Source of the DNA: Clostridium sp.
Lineage (GTDB): Bacteria; Bacillota; Clostridia; Clostridiales; Clostridiaceae
NCBI GenBank assembly: GCA_003539755.1
Contig: DPOH01000105.1
Location: 1-9,013, forward strand
Direction: 5' to 3'
DNA length: 9,013 bases
How positions within the stretch are numbered: position 1 is the stretch's first letter; the number at the start of each line of letters is the position of its first letter. The position numbers and the translations under genes were made by a program. The notes below the pieces were generated by a model. It did not search any database. It worked only from the letters and a program-made list of their open reading frames with translations, and had not been told where the DNA came from. This document shows, piece after piece, positions 1 to 6,642 of the stretch.

Positions 1-104
1 AAAAAAATCGTATTTAAATTTCTAAATTTTTCATATGCTTTTCCAATTATTATTGTTTTAATTTTGTATATTTTGTTATTTTTAATAATATAACCTTATA
101 TTAA

Positions 105-134
105 TTGATTTCCAATATATATATCCCATATAAT
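105..134 (+). promoter_or_regulatory. Possible sigma-A promoter of the AraC-family gene
   Basis: A TTGATT -35-like box (105-110) and a TATAAT -10 box (129-134) are separated by 18 bp; a second overlapping TATAAT lies at 134-139. The resulting leader would be only about 20 nt. The surrounding DNA is so AT-rich that chance matches are likely. Bases 1-104 show no gene or convincing structure. Confidence 0.4.
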
Positions 135-143
135 ATAATTACC

Positions 144-150
144 AAGGAGG
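144..150 (+). promoter_or_regulatory. Ribosome binding site of the AraC-family gene
   Basis: AAGGAGG, a near-perfect complement to the 16S rRNA 3' end, sits 10 nt before the ATG at 161 and fixes that start. Confidence 0.85.
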
Positions 151-160
151 CGATTGTAAT

Positions 161-832
161 ATGGAAGATACTTTTTTATCAGATATTAATATTTTCAGCA
201 ACAAAATTTCTTTTTTAATTGAACTTCATGCCAAACCAGAAATAATATACATAATTAAAAATAAGCATAAAGATGAAATAGAAAATGAAATATCTATAAC
301 CGATAAAAAAAATGATTTATTAATTTGGAATGCTATTTATTCTAAGGAAGTCATTAAAAATGGAATTGCAACTAAGTACCTCCATCCCATTTATAATAAA
401 TTTTACAAAGAGATATCTTTCCTAAATTCAATAGATAAGCTTCAAAAACTTGAACTTAATATGATTGATACTTATGTTAATCTTCTTATAAATGATACAG
501 AAGTTACAGATAGTTTTGTAATTAATAGAATATTAAAGCATCTTCATCTTAATATAGAAAGTACTATTTCTTTAAAAAAATTATCTAATGACTTAAATTT
601 ATCTCAAGGATATATTTCAGATTGTTTCAAAAAACATATGGGCATTACAATAATGAATTACGCTAAAAAAATAAGAATTGACCGTGCAAAAGTTCTTCTT
701 CTTACCACAAATGACAGTATTTTAGATATAAGCATAAGATTAGGCTTTCATGATCAAAGTCATTTTTATAAAGTATTTAAGTCGTTTACTGGTGTTTCTC
801 CATCACAATATAGAAATGAAAACTTTGGTTAA
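161..832 (+). CDS. AraC-family transcriptional regulator, orphan
   Basis: This 223-residue protein is a probable DNA-binding transcription regulator. The C-terminal 100 residues are a typical AraC/XylS domain with two helix-turn-helix units: the first at about 137-158 (ISLKKLSNDLNLSQGYIS), the second at about 186-208 (ILDISIRLGFHDQSHFYKVF), followed by the family signature FTGVSPSQYR. The N-terminal 110 residues show no cupin sugar-binding fold, receiver domain or membrane segment that I can recognise, so the signal is unknown. The start is set by an AAGGAGG site 10 nt upstream. The gene is alone on the + strand and converges on glgP, with a hairpin terminator between them. AraC proteins of this kind often control carbohydrate genes, but a role in controlling glgP is not shown by the sequence. 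The family is certain; the target is unknown. Confidence 0.9.
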   Translation: MEDTFLSDINIFSNKISFLIELHAKPEIIYIIKNKHKDEIENEISITDKKNDLLIWNAIYSKEVIKNGIATKYLHPIYNKFYKEISFLNSIDKLQKLELNMIDTYVNLLINDTEVTDSFVINRILKHLHLNIESTISLKKLSNDLNLSQGYISDCFKKHMGITIMNYAKKIRIDRAKVLLLTTNDSILDISIRLGFHDQSHFYKVFKSFTGVSPSQYRNENFG

Positions 833-852
833 TAACTCTCAAAATTCAAGAC

Positions 853-900
853 AAGCTCCTAATAGAGAAGTTAAACTCTATTAGGAGCTTTATTATTTAT
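853..900 (+). terminator. Intrinsic terminator between the AraC-family gene and glgP
   Basis: A perfect 15-bp stem (853-867 with 876-890) has an 8-nt loop, followed on + by a T-rich run (TTTATTATTTATT). It ends the AraC-family transcript. The hairpin also lies just past the glgP stop on the - strand, but the tail on that side is less T-rich (GTCTTGAATTTT), so it may work for both converging transcripts with weaker efficiency for glgP. Confidence 0.88.
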
Positions 901-949
901 TAAATCTCAACTACCCTGAATTAACTGTTATATACTAACCATAAGCTGA

Positions 950-3208
950 TTAAAGATGCCATATATCTTCATTGTATTGAGCTATAGTTCTATCTGATGA
1001 GAAGAATCCAGCCTTACTTATATTAATTAATACTTTTTTGTTCCAAGTTTCTCTATCTTCATAATCCTTAAACATCTTATCCTTAGTCTTAATATAATCT
1101 TCAATATCAAGTAATGTCATAAACCAATCCTTATTGATTAATTCATCATGAAGTCTTGTTAAATTTTCTTCATCTCCAACTTTTATCATTTCATCACTTA
1201 CGATAAAGTCTACTAATTCTTTAATATTTTCTTTTTCATAATATTCTTTTGAAACATAGTCTGCATTTTCATAGTGCTTGATTACTTCTTCTGAAGATTC
1301 ACCAAAGATATATATATTGTCATCTCCAACTAATTCATGAATTTCAACATTAGCACCATCTTCAGTACCTAAAGTTAATGCTCCATTTAACATAAACTTC
1401 ATATTACCAGTACCTGAAGCTTCTTTAGATGCAAGTGAAATTTGTTCAGATACATCACAAGCTGGAATTAATTTAGATGCTTTTGTTACATTATAGTTTT
1501 CAACCATAACAACATTTAAGTATTTATTTACTTCTGGATCATTATTTATAATTTCTTGTAAGCATAAGATTGTGTGAATAATATCTTGCGCAATTATATA
1601 AGCTGGTGCAGCCTTAGCTCCAAATATCATTGTAATAGGAGTTGTTGGAACCTTACCATTTTTGATTTCTAAATACTTATTAATGATGTATAATACATTC
1701 ATTTGTTGTCTCTTATATTCATGAAGTCTCTTAATTTGAATATCAAATATTGAATTTTCGTTTATATCAATATTTTGAGTTTCTTTTAAGTATTTCTTTA
1801 GTGCAATCTTATTATCTTTCTTGATTTTATCAAGTTTAGCTAATACATTTTTATCATCTACGTATTTAGCTAAATCTTCAAGTTTATCTGCATTTTTCTT
1901 AAATCCATCACCGATTAATTCAGTAATATAATCTGCAAGTTCATTATTACAGTGTAATAACCATCTTCTAAATGTTATACCGTTTGTTTTATTATTAAAT
2001 TTTTCTGGATATATATCACAGAATGGTTTTAATTCTACCTTTTCTAATATATCTGTATGAAGTGCAGCAACACCATTTACACTAAATCCATAATGGATGT
2101 CCATATTTGCCATATGAACTCTGTTTTCATCATCTATGATAGCCACTTTTTCATCATCATATTTAGCTTTTACTCTATTATCAAGTTCTCTAATTATAGG
2201 CATTAATTGTGGAACTGCTTTTTCTAAGTAATCTATTGGCCATTTTTCTAATGCTTCTGCTAAGATTGTATGGTTTGTATAAGCGCAAGTCTTAGTAACT
2301 ATATCTATAGCTTCATCCATGCCAATTCCCTTTTGTCCTAATAATCTTATTAATTCAGGAATAACCATTGATGGATGAGTATCATTTATTTGAACTACTA
2401 CATGTTCATTTAATTTATGAAGATCATATCCATTTTCTTCAGCTTCTAATAATATTAATTGAGCTGCATTACTTACCATGAAATATTGTTGATATACTCT
2501 AAGTAATCTTCCTGCTTCATCACTATCATCTGGATATAAGAATAAAGTTAAGTTTTTCTTTATATCTTCTTTGTCAAAATCTATTCCTTCTGTAACTAAT
2601 GATTCATCAACTGTATCTATATCAAATAATCTTAATTTATTACAAGGCTTATCATATCCTGTTACAGCTATATCATAAAGAGTAGATTGAACCTTAAATC
2701 CTCCAAATGGTACTTCAAATTTAATATCTGATTTATCTAACCAGCTTTCATCTGTAAGCCATGGATTTTTAACAGCTTTTTGCTTATTGTTTTCAAATAC
2801 TTGTTGGAATAATCCAAAGTGATAGTTAAGTCCTACCCCATCACCATTTAATCCTAAAGTTGCGATTGAATCTAAGAAACATGCTGCAAGTCTTCCAAGA
2901 CCACCATTACCTAGTGAAGGTTCTAATTCCATTTCTTCAATTGCAGTTAAATCTTTATCATTTTTAGCTAATACTTCTTTAACTTCATTATAAAGACCTA
3001 AGTTAATTAAGTTATTAGATAATAATTTACCTATTAAGAATTCTGCTGAAATATAATATAACTTCTTGTCCCCTTTATTAGTTCCCTTTTCTTTAGCTTC
3101 TGCCTTTGTTAATTGTAATAATGCTGAATATATTTCTTCGTTAGTAGCAGTACTAATTGTCTTTTCAAATTTTTCATTTAAAAGTTCAGATAATTTCTTT
3201 TCTACCAT
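950..3208 (-). CDS. glgP: Glycogen/alpha-glucan phosphorylase
   Basis: This cytoplasmic, pyridoxal-phosphate-dependent glycosyltransferase (GT35) cleaves terminal alpha-1,4-linked glucose from glycogen or maltodextrin with phosphate, giving glucose-1-phosphate. The 752 residues show the family blocks in order: LGNGGLGRLAACFLDS (99-114), GRLLRVYQQYF (233-243), INDTHPS (274-280), KTNGITFRRW (407-416), QIKRLHEYKRQ (491-501) and EASGTGNMKFMLNGA (596-610). Lys604 in the last block is the expected cofactor lysine. It is somewhat shorter than the E. coli enzymes (about 800 residues), but no catalytic block is missing. The start has an AGGAGAG site 6 nt upstream. The gene is monocistronic here: no glycogen-synthesis or branching genes flank it. 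Glycogen versus maltodextrin preference cannot be read from sequence alone. A palindrome in the promoter region suggests repressor control. Confidence 0.96.
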   Translation of the reverse strand: MVEKKLSELLNEKFEKTISTATNEEIYSALLQLTKAEAKEKGTNKGDKKLYYISAEFLIGKLLSNNLINLGLYNEVKEVLAKNDKDLTAIEEMELEPSLGNGGLGRLAACFLDSIATLGLNGDGVGLNYHFGLFQQVFENNKQKAVKNPWLTDESWLDKSDIKFEVPFGGFKVQSTLYDIAVTGYDKPCNKLRLFDIDTVDESLVTEGIDFDKEDIKKNLTLFLYPDDSDEAGRLLRVYQQYFMVSNAAQLILLEAEENGYDLHKLNEHVVVQINDTHPSMVIPELIRLLGQKGIGMDEAIDIVTKTCAYTNHTILAEALEKWPIDYLEKAVPQLMPIIRELDNRVKAKYDDEKVAIIDDENRVHMANMDIHYGFSVNGVAALHTDILEKVELKPFCDIYPEKFNNKTNGITFRRWLLHCNNELADYITELIGDGFKKNADKLEDLAKYVDDKNVLAKLDKIKKDNKIALKKYLKETQNIDINENSIFDIQIKRLHEYKRQQMNVLYIINKYLEIKNGKVPTTPITMIFGAKAAPAYIIAQDIIHTILCLQEIINNDPEVNKYLNVVMVENYNVTKASKLIPACDVSEQISLASKEASGTGNMKFMLNGALTLGTEDGANVEIHELVGDDNIYIFGESSEEVIKHYENADYVSKEYYEKENIKELVDFIVSDEMIKVGDEENLTRLHDELINKDWFMTLLDIEDYIKTKDKMFKDYEDRETWNKKVLINISKAGFFSSDRTIAQYNEDIWHL

Positions 3209-3214
3209 ATTAAT

Positions 3215-3221
3215 CTCTCCT
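3215..3221 (-). promoter_or_regulatory. Ribosome binding site of glgP
   Basis: On the - strand AGGAGAG lies 6 nt before the ATG at 3208 and supports that start. Confidence 0.8.
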
Positions 3222-3268
3222 ATTTCTTAAAATTTTCTATATACTGAAATCATTTAACATATTGTCAT

Positions 3269-3299
3269 TACATAACGAAAACGCTTGCGTTCTTTACAA
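3269..3299 (-). promoter_or_regulatory. Candidate glgP promoter with palindromic operator (cre-like)
   Basis: AACGCTTGCGTT (3280-3291) is a perfect 12-bp palindrome, conspicuous because it is nearly the only GC-rich patch in the gap. On the - strand it falls between a TTGTAA -35-like box (3294-3299) and a weak TTATGT/TATGTA -10-like box (3269-3275), with 18-19 bp between them. CcpA cre sites share the central CG and inverted symmetry, but this site has about three mismatches to the usual TGWNANCGNTNWCA pattern, so another LacI-family repressor is equally possible. A regulatory site is likely; the regulator's identity is inference. Confidence 0.45.
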
Positions 3300-3300
3300 G

Positions 3301-3496
3301 ATTATTTTAACAATTTAAAAAACAGGATACTTGTATATTTTTTATTTTTTTTGTACATTTCTTATATGATTTTAAAATTTTAATATTATTTTTTATTTAT
3401 GATTACATTCTAATAAATCTATTTTATTTTTATATATAAAATCTTATTTTTAATTTACAACATAATTAAGTATCAAAATAACTTTTAAACAATTTT
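3301..3496. other. Very AT-rich gene-free spacer
   Basis: The stretch is dominated by long T and A runs with almost no G or C. I found no open reading frame, strong hairpin or repeat. Promoter-like hexamers occur but are expected by chance at this composition. Confidence 0.6.
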
Positions 3497-3503
3497 TATT
3501 GAA

Positions 3504-3547
3504 CAAGAAAATAAGATGTGTAGATTACCCATTTCTACACATCTTAT
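3504..3547 (-). terminator. Intrinsic terminator of the candidate small RNA
   Basis: A perfect 14-bp stem (3511-3524 with 3534-3547) has a 9-nt loop. Read on the - strand, it is followed by TTTCTTGTTC directly after an arm ending in TTAT, which gives a U-rich tail. On + the bases after the stem (CTTCTCAATA) are a poorer tail. The stem can be extended past one mismatch by four more pairs. It lies about 190 bp past the response regulator stop and 300 bp before glgP, so it separates the two. Confidence 0.75.
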
Positions 3548-3664
3548 CTTCTCAATAAATTCTTTCAATTACCCTTTATACCATTTAATTAAAGATTCCC
3601 TTATCCTTAATTCTCTTAAACTCTCAAGTGGCTACCCTTTCAACCACTTTATATACCTTATGTA
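3504..3664 (-). ncRNA. Candidate small regulatory RNA downstream of the response regulator
   Basis: This is an inferred transcript of about 160 nt. It would start some 7 nt after the TATTAT box at 3671-3676 and end at the terminator at 3504-3547. No reading frame with a ribosome site was found in it. The 5' part folds into a hairpin (arms 3642-3649 and 3626-3633, AAGUGGUU with AGCCACUU) that shows GAAAGGGU in its loop. A degenerate repeat of the same stretch (GGTATA..TTGAAAG) recurs about 75 nt later, and AAAGGGTA occurs twice. I do not recognise a known RNA family. The alternative is a long glgP leader with an attenuator. Known clostridial precedent: VirR of C. perfringens activates a regulatory RNA (VR-RNA). 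Confidence 0.4.
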
Positions 3665-3670
3665 TTTAGT

Positions 3671-3702
3671 ATAATATGACAAGTACAACAAATGTACAAC
3701 AA
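3671..3702 (-). promoter_or_regulatory. Promoter with SARP-type direct-repeat operator
   Basis: On the - strand, TTGTAC (3694-3699), a 17-bp spacer and TATTAT (3671-3676) make a promoter. Overlapping the -35 region are two identical 9-mers TTGTTGTAC (3694-3702 and 3683-3691) exactly 11 bp apart. Taken as heptamers TTGTTGT, they have 4-bp spacing, and the proximal copy ends 8 bp before the -10 box. Tandem heptamers at 11-bp spacing placed 8 bp from the -10 are the published architecture of SARP binding sites in Streptomyces. The neighbouring gene encodes a SARP-domain response regulator. Binding is inferred, not shown. Confidence 0.55.
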
Positions 3703-3736
3703 AATTTCACTTTTTTTTTATATTTTTATAATTTTT

Positions 3737-4567
3737 TTATAATTTATTTTTTATCTTATTAATAAAACTGTACTTTTTATTCTTTTCTTCCAACATTCCT
3801 GTAGTAAATTCAGACCAGCTATAATTTATCATATATTCACCCATATATGAATTAATAGCATTTACATCCATATTTAAAAAGTCATAATAATCGCACTGAA
3901 ATGTATCTGCATTTATAGAAAGACTATTATACTTCTTTATTATAATATCACCTGCATTAACTTCTTTAAGATCTTTTATCATATCAGATATATAAACCTG
4001 CATTTGTTTCTGCAATGAACGATCATATTCTTTTTCTTCAAATAAAACTGCCGCAAGTTCTGCATTTGTAGCACCAGACCCTTTTTTATCAACTAAGTAC
4101 GCAAGTATTTCCTTAGATTTTGACCTTCTAAAGGTAACAGGTTCATTATCAACAAATATTTCAAAGTTCCCAAAAGTCTGAACTCTTACTCTTTCTTTAA
4201 TATTTTTTTCTACTGGATTTCTTAAATTCTCTAATTCCTCTAAAACTCTCTCTTCAGATGCAGGTTTAATTAAATATCCACTAGCCCTTAAAGATACTGC
4301 TTCTAAAGCATATTCAGAATAACCAGTAACAAATATTATATTTATATTATTACACTTATCTTTAATCTTTTTAGCTAATTCTATCCCACTAATTCCAAAC
4401 ATCTCAATATCCAAAAAAGCAACATCTACTTGATTTTCTTCAAGAAACTCTAATGCCTTTGTTGGTCTTGTAAATCCGTTAACTTCACTTCCTGGTTTTA
4501 TTTTATTAACTATTTTAATTAAAGTTTTTACTGCTGGTTCTTCATCATCTACTATTATTATTCTCAT
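3737..4567 (-). CDS. Response regulator, CheY-like receiver plus SARP-type DNA-binding domain
   Basis: This 276-residue protein is the probable output of the kinase encoded just upstream. Receiver domain, residues 1-118: acidic pair Asp7/Asp8, phosphoacceptor Asp53 (FLDIEM), Thr81 (FVTGYSEYA) and Lys101 (YLIKPA). From about 127 to 222 follows a winged-helix domain of the OmpR/SARP type, beginning VRVQTFGNFEIFVDNEPVTFRRSKSKEIL in outline, with the LLAYL/ILAYLVD helix and ATNAELAAVLF helix typical of AfsR/DnrI-like activators. The last 50 residues resemble a shortened bacterial transcriptional activation (BTAD) segment. It is not a LytTR regulator, although its partner is LytS-like. Its ATG overlaps the kinase stop (ATGA), with AAAGGAG (4578-4584) inside the kinase gene as ribosome site, so the two are translationally coupled. 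A SARP-like site lies just past its stop codon. Confidence 0.9.
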   Translation of the reverse strand: MRIIIVDDEEPAVKTLIKIVNKIKPGSEVNGFTRPTKALEFLEENQVDVAFLDIEMFGISGIELAKKIKDKCNNINIIFVTGYSEYALEAVSLRASGYLIKPASEERVLEELENLRNPVEKNIKERVRVQTFGNFEIFVDNEPVTFRRSKSKEILAYLVDKKGSGATNAELAAVLFEEKEYDRSLQKQMQVYISDMIKDLKEVNAGDIIIKKYNSLSINADTFQCDYYDFLNMDVNAINSYMGEYMINYSWSEFTTGMLEEKNKKYSFINKIKNKL

Positions 4568-6387
4568 ATCTCTACTTCTCCTTTGCTGACTTTAAGTATA
4601 ACAGTGGTTCCTTCATTAGGAATACTTTGTATATCAAGACTTCCATTACACTGAGCAATAAGTCTCTTTCTTACATTTTCAATTCCTACATGAGTTCTTT
4701 TATCATCCTTTGTCTTAATATTATTAACGTTAAATCCTACACCATTATCACTAACAGTTATAATATAATAATCTTCTGTCTCACTTGTCTTTATAGTAAC
4801 TATTCCCCCTTCTTCTTTTTTAGTTACCCCATACCTGACAGCATTTTCTACAATAGGTTGTAGGGTTAATGGAGGAATCATAAAATCACAATTTTCTATG
4901 TCATATACAACATTAACACGCTCTCCAAATCTTATTTTTTCAAGAGAAAGATAATGTTTTACATGATCTAATTCTTTTTCAAAAGTAATTAATCCAGTAC
5001 TATTTAAACTATCTACATTTCCTCTTAAAAAACTAGCAAAATCAATTACAGCTTGTTCAGCAAGTTCAGAATCTTCAGTACACAGATATCTTATTGTATT
5101 TAATGAATTATATAAAAAATGTGGCTGTATCTGACTTAACATTACAGAAATACGAGATTGTATAAGTTCATTTTCTAATATCCTAGCCTTTTCTACAATC
5201 ATCTCATTATTTCTTTTTTCATATATTAAAATGGCAAGCTGTATTATACCAGCTATTACTATACCCTTGTCTAATCCTATCGGCCCATCTCCTAAACTAG
5301 CTAAAAGCCTTACGCAGTCTACCATGCCTCCTATAATCATAGGAAAAACAAAAAATATAATAATTTTTATACTCTTATTCTTTTTAATAAAATACTCATG
5401 TTGTAAATACACCATAATAATTAATATATTTATAATACTTAAAATACATGTAAGTGAAAATACCCTATACATATCAACATTCCATATAATTTTTAATGAA
5501 ACAGTAAATATAATCCACCCAATAAGCAAAATACAGTTTATATTACTGGCATTTTTCAGTTTACCAGTAATATATGTAGATAAATATAATGTAAGAAATA
5601 AGCATAGTAATTCTAAACTTATTATCTCTACTGATTGAATTAATATTGGATATGGAATTATTAAAGAAATGAGATTATAACGTATTCCAATCCATATACC
5701 CGCCATACATGTAAATCCACCACTATAAACAACTCTTATAATATTTTTACTCTTAAAAATTGCCATAATTAACCCTGCTAATAATTCACATAAACCTAAC
5801 GTTAATATTGCAACTCCCATTAGTATGTCGAGTCCATTTTCTTTAAACGCAAGCTTGTACATCCCATCTGCCGATCCAAAATACATTCCGTTAAGAAGAA
5901 CTCTTATGGCATCTGGATTAATTCCTTTATATACATTATTAACTTCGATTTCTACTATATCATCAGTATTAATTCCATCTGAGATAATTCCAATCCATGT
6001 ATTTCCTATAGTATTTTCCTTATCCCCTGAAGGTCCTAATACATATTTATCATTTATTTTTATGTCTATATATAAATCTTTTGACCTCATCATAATTTCA
6101 TTATTTTTAGGTATATCTTTATTAAAATGCCCTTTAAAATAATACGTATGATGTTTACTCATATCAAACTCAGTATCTGCTTTAAGCTCATCCCAACTAC
6201 CATCATCTACTTTATAAATTCCTTCAACTTGGACATTATAAAATCTAGAATCATATCTAATTAAATCATTTTTTTCTTTGTTGTACATAGATGTAAATGA
6301 AAGTATAAGAATAAAAACCATTAAAACAAACATTCCAAAAGTAAATTTATTTAAACTTTCTAATAGTCTTATATTATGTTTTCTCAT
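4564..6387 (-). CDS. Membrane sensor histidine kinase, 7TM type with LytS/YehU-like kinase
   Basis: This 607-residue sensor kinase probably phosphorylates the regulator encoded next to it. An N-terminal membrane anchor (about 15-33) leads to an extracellular beta-rich domain (about 45-175) resembling the jelly-roll sensor of 7TMR-DISM proteins. About seven hydrophobic segments follow (roughly 185-210, 218-240, 245-272, 283-302, 308-328, 340-358, 370-390). A short linker (390-412) leads to the His_kinase domain: H-box QIQPHFLYNSLNTI with His423, N-box LQPIVENAVRYG with Asn515, G-box DNGVGF (547-552) and GIENVRKRL (568-576). This is the LytS/YehU (HPK8) arrangement. The sensor fold suggests a small, perhaps carbohydrate-like, ligand, but none is identifiable. 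The start is supported by AGGGGAAG 8 nt upstream. The gene lies downstream of the glmS terminator, so it probably has its own promoter. Confidence 0.9.
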   Translation of the reverse strand: MRKHNIRLLESLNKFTFGMFVLMVFILILSFTSMYNKEKNDLIRYDSRFYNVQVEGIYKVDDGSWDELKADTEFDMSKHHTYYFKGHFNKDIPKNNEIMMRSKDLYIDIKINDKYVLGPSGDKENTIGNTWIGIISDGINTDDIVEIEVNNVYKGINPDAIRVLLNGMYFGSADGMYKLAFKENGLDILMGVAILTLGLCELLAGLIMAIFKSKNIIRVVYSGGFTCMAGIWIGIRYNLISLIIPYPILIQSVEIISLELLCLFLTLYLSTYITGKLKNASNINCILLIGWIIFTVSLKIIWNVDMYRVFSLTCILSIINILIIMVYLQHEYFIKKNKSIKIIIFFVFPMIIGGMVDCVRLLASLGDGPIGLDKGIVIAGIIQLAILIYEKRNNEMIVEKARILENELIQSRISVMLSQIQPHFLYNSLNTIRYLCTEDSELAEQAVIDFASFLRGNVDSLNSTGLITFEKELDHVKHYLSLEKIRFGERVNVVYDIENCDFMIPPLTLQPIVENAVRYGVTKKEEGGIVTIKTSETEDYYIITVSDNGVGFNVNNIKTKDDKRTHVGIENVRKRLIAQCNGSLDIQSIPNEGTTVILKVSKGEVEI

Positions 6388-6395
6388 ATAATTAA

Positions 6396-6440
6396 CTTCC
6401 CCTAAACTTTATAAATTTGAATATTAAGACTATTATTATA
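6396..6440 (-). promoter_or_regulatory. Probable -10 box and ribosome site of the kinase-regulator operon
   Basis: On the - strand a perfect TATAAT (6435-6440) is followed after about 31 nt by AGGGGAAG (6396-6403), 8 nt before the kinase ATG. At the right distance upstream there is only TAATAA/TTAATA, a poor -35, which could mean activator dependence. The distance and the perfect -10 are suggestive only in such AT-rich DNA. Confidence 0.4.
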
Positions 6441-6573
6441 TCGAAATATTATCGCCATTATTAACCATTAATATTATTTTATTAGATACGCTTTAATTCT
6501 AATCTTAACGCTTCTATTTATATTAGAGTAAATAAGTGTGTTTAAAATCCCAAAATCACTATAAAAATATAAG

Positions 6574-6624
6574 CAATAAAAAAAACTAGATTAACATAAA
6601 TATTAATTCATGTTAATCTAGTTT
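6574..6624 (-). terminator. Intrinsic terminator of glmS
   Basis: A perfect 15-bp stem (6583-6597 with 6610-6624) has a 12-nt loop. On the - strand it is followed by a run of T (complement of the A run 6576-6585). It begins about 20 bp past the glmS stop and separates glmS from the kinase operon. Confidence 0.9.
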
Positions 6625-6642
6625 ATAAACTAATAGTATTTA

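Noticed and set aside
4627..6142. Several + strand reading frames of 78-135 codons opposite the kinase gene
   Set aside because: They are antisense to a clearly coding gene, have low-complexity hydrophobic composition and lack ribosome sites or recognisable domains.
6455..6475. AATGG direct repeat upstream of the kinase -10, considered as a second SARP site
   Set aside because: The period is 10 rather than 11, the copies are short, and the distance to the -10 does not fit.
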